Part shown: in pieces, positions 62,348 through 64,000 of the stretch
Position numbering within the stretch: position 1 is the stretch's first letter
Layout of the letters: each line of letters begins with the position of its first letter
Assembly: GCF_002201895.1 (NCBI RefSeq)
Contig: NZ_CP019436.1
Span: 915,619 to 979,618, forward strand
Length of the DNA: 64,000 bases
Direction of reading: 5' to 3'
From: Methanopyrus sp. SNP6
Lineage (GTDB): Archaea > JAADCQ01 > Methanopyri > Methanopyrales > Methanopyraceae
The notes under the pieces: generated by a model
What the model saw: the letters and a program-made list of their open reading frames with translations, nothing else
The model's database searches: none
What the model was told of the DNA's origin: nothing
Program-made: the position numbers and the translations under genes

Positions 62348-63487
62348 TCACAAGTACTCCTCGATCTCCCTAAGCCTCCGCCGATACTCGCGCTCGGCCC
62401 GCTTCACGTCCGCTCTTGCAGCCTTGAGCGCTAAGCGGAGCCTCGTGAAGGCTCCTTTAAAAGAGTCCCCCCTCACGGTGACACGACCACCTACGTCGAA
62501 TCGTCCGTAGTACTCGTAGAACACGTGGTACACTCCGCCGTCGAACATCTCACGCAGTGTATCTTTGTCCGTAGGGCGCCAAACGGGGCACTCGATGGCA
62601 CACCATAGTTTCTTTACCTTCGGCGGTCTCCATCGGTCGGTCGCCATATCGACTAGCTCACGGAGCGGCCATATTCCCGTGCATCCGGACGTCATATATC
62701 TGGTGCCGCTGGGTCTCGGGTTGAACTCGAGGAACCAGAACTCGTTTTCCCGGACTATCACGTCGAAGTCCACGCTGCCTTCTAATCCCAGGCGTTTCAC
62801 TACCCTTACCGCGCACCTCTTTATCCTGCGCTCTACGGACGAGTCGATCGGGGCCGGGCTCATCCGCATGCGATCGATTGGATGACGACGGTCCGTCGTG
62901 GATCCTTTGAACACCGGGACCAGCGGTACTACCTCACCGTCCCAAGATAGAACTTCGATCGAAACTTCTGCACCCTCGATGAACTCCTCCACCAGCTTAC
63001 ATCCCGCTACTCTCGGCTTTTGCGTCTCGTGGACCGTAACTCCGAGGCCTGCTTGCGACCGTGGATCTTTCACGACTACCGGCGGACCGATCGATGGCCT
63101 CTCGTTCTCGACTACTTCCCATTCAGGCGTCGGTACGTTCAGCTCTTCGAAGACGCGTTTCGCCTTCACTTTATCGATCCCGATCTCAACGCCCTCGCGG
63201 TCAGACGCTGTAACACGGATACCTTCGTCTTCCAATTCTTCTTTCATCCCCCCCACTTCCGGCAGCGGATCGTCCACACCGATGAGTGGCACTACACCGT
63301 CTACGCGCCGCTCGCGGGCGATTCTCGTCGGGTGTTCCATACCGCGCGGCACGAAGTGCACTTCATCCGCCAGCTCCCAGTTCTTGCTCCTCGGGTTCGA
63401 CTCGGTGAGTATGCGGTACACTCCCGTAGAGCCGGCGTACTCCGCCACGTCTCGAAAGAGTCTCACGCCGACGAAGAGTACCTTCAC
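62348..63487 (-). CDS. ATP-grasp ligase (carbamoyl-phosphate-synthase-like) in cell-wall cluster
   Basis: GTG at 63487 overlaps the preceding Mur ligase stop as GTGA and gives 379 residues starting VKVLFVGVRLFRD. An N-terminal pre-ATP-grasp domain is followed by an ATP-grasp core with VVVKDPRSQAGLG, EFIEGAEVSIEVL and WFLEFNPRPSGT, the CarB-like metal-binding Glu and Asn. A basic helical tail ends it. It is neighbour to Mur ligases and the MraY-like gene; similar CarB-like proteins are reported with pseudomurein genes (recalled). The frame extends to 63856 antisense to the neighbour and is not used. Confidence 0.82.
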   Translation of the reverse strand: MKVLFVGVRLFRDVAEYAGSTGVYRILTESNPRSKNWELADEVHFVPRGMEHPTRIARERRVDGVVPLIGVDDPLPEVGGMKEELEDEGIRVTASDREGVEIGIDKVKAKRVFEELNVPTPEWEVVENERPSIGPPVVVKDPRSQAGLGVTVHETQKPRVAGCKLVEEFIEGAEVSIEVLSWDGEVVPLVPVFKGSTTDRRHPIDRMRMSPAPIDSSVERRIKRCAVRVVKRLGLEGSVDFDVIVRENEFWFLEFNPRPSGTRYMTSGCTGIWPLRELVDMATDRWRPPKVKKLWCAIECPVWRPTDKDTLREMFDGGVYHVFYEYYGRFDVGGRVTVRGDSFKGAFTRLRLALKAARADVKRAEREYRRRLREIEEYL

Positions 63488-64000
63488 TTTTCGCCCCCCA
63501 GCACTCGCTCGACTTCTTCCGAGATCTCCTCTCGATACTTCAGTGGAGCCTCTCCGAACAACACCACAACTTCGCAGTCCGAGCGGAGCGCCTCCTTGAG
63601 ACCGTCCAACACCTGCTCTCGAGAGGCGCCGAGTGTGCCCTTCTTCTCGAACGGCTTGGTGGCGCTCTCCGCTACGATCACATTGTCGGTGTCTATGCGG
63701 TCCGTGACTTCGTACGCCGCGTACGACGCCACAATTACTAGATCGGCGAGGTCCGCGGCTCTTCTGAGGATCTCTTCGTCTCCTTCCGGTCCCAGCTCCG
63801 AAGCTACGGCGATTACCGCGCAGACGTGCTGCTCCCGGTAAGCCTCCTTCACGCATCTCAACGTCGCGTCCACGCCGGCGGGATTATGTCCGTAGTCCAA
63901 TATCACGACTCGCTCATCATTGTCCCAAAGTACTTCCAACCTACCCTCGACTCCTTCGAAGGACTGTAGTGCCTCTATCACATCCTCCACATCAAGTCCC
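63484..64000 (-). CDS. Mur ligase family protein, C-terminal part (cut by window edge)
   Basis: The C-terminal ligase domain of a second Mur-type enzyme, with VVILDYGHNPAGVDATLR (the DxGHNP block), AVIAVASELGPEGDEE and VVVLFGEAPLKYREEI. The coding frame continues to the window end without a stop, so P-loop and N-terminal domains lie outside. It is coupled to the ATP-grasp gene by GTGA. The pattern resembles MurC/MurT or CphA-like ligases; which substrate is unknown. Confidence 0.85.
   Translation of the reverse strand, partial: GLDVEDVIEALQSFEGVEGRLEVLWDNDERVVILDYGHNPAGVDATLRCVKEAYREQHVCAVIAVASELGPEGDEEILRRAADLADLVIVASYAAYEVTDRIDTDNVIVAESATKPFEKKGTLGASREQVLDGLKEALRSDCEVVVLFGEAPLKYREEISEEVERVLGGEK

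Noticed and set aside
63488-63856. N-terminal extension of the ATP-grasp gene
   Set aside because: Arg/Gly-rich out-of-frame reading of the neighbouring Mur ligase; GTG 63487 gives a coupled start and a normal N-terminus.
1-64000. CRISPR array, insertion sequence, prophage or defence island
   Set aside because: No regularly spaced repeats, transposase, integrase or attachment-site pairs were seen; gene content is metabolic and informational throughout.

Overview
The window looks like a chromosome segment of the hyperthermophilic, high-salt methanogen Methanopyrus kandleri or a very close relative. The evidence is GC-rich DNA, abundant GTG and TTG starts, acidic proteins, a full archaeal CO dehydrogenase/acetyl-CoA synthase (CODH/ACS) operon, pseudomurein genes, and two tRNA genes that both carry C at position 8. 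C8 with enzymatic C-to-U editing is a published peculiarity of Methanopyrus. Species assignment is inference from recall; no search was run.

Layout. (1) Positions 1-4474, minus: a double-strand-break repair operon nurA-herA-mre11-rad50 (rad50 cut by the window edge), with tRNA-Asp just upstream. (2) 4698-20871, mostly minus: a type IV pilus-like secretion locus with an AAA+ ATPase, a GspE/TadA ATPase, two TadB/TadC-type membrane proteins, a prepilin peptidase, about nine small or mid-size proteins with class III (GQxxxE) signal segments, and two very large proteins with related N-termini. (3) 21035-27451, minus: tRNA-Leu, a polytopic membrane protein, AspRS, HisD, two coenzyme A biosynthesis enzymes and a KH-domain protein. 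Alba follows on the plus strand. (4) 27675-30260, minus: a large exported protein, apparently frameshifted at its 3' end, divergent from the CODH/ACS operon.

(5) 30318-47645, plus: one long co-directional carbon block. It holds cdhA, cdhB, a degenerate cdhA paralogue, cdhC, cooC, cdhD and cdhE. These are followed by an NDP-sugar epimerase, a CooF-like polyferredoxin, a second cooC, korDABC, sucCD, pantoate kinase and a 58-residue CooT-like protein. The proteins make acetyl-CoA from CO2, mature the nickel centres, and run 2-oxoglutarate and succinyl-CoA steps of the partial reductive TCA cycle.

(6) 47733-56968: pyrF and a membrane protein, then deoxyhypusine synthase, agmatinase, eIF5A and pyruvoyl arginine decarboxylase, which together form a polyamine-to-hypusine set. 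Next come an IMPase-MazG fusion, NAD kinase, a single-fold histone, a Nob1-like PIN protein, a retropepsin/deformylase-like fusion, hemC, diphthine synthase and UPF0212. (7) 56973-64000, minus: a pseudomurein cell-wall cluster with two Mur ligases (one partial), a MraY-like transferase, a carbamoyl-phosphate-synthase-like ATP-grasp ligase and three membrane or exported proteins.

Genes are tightly packed. Many neighbours overlap by 4 bases (ATGA, GTGA or TTGA), which I used to fix starts. No stretch over 300 bases lacks a gene. I saw no CRISPR array, insertion sequence or prophage.
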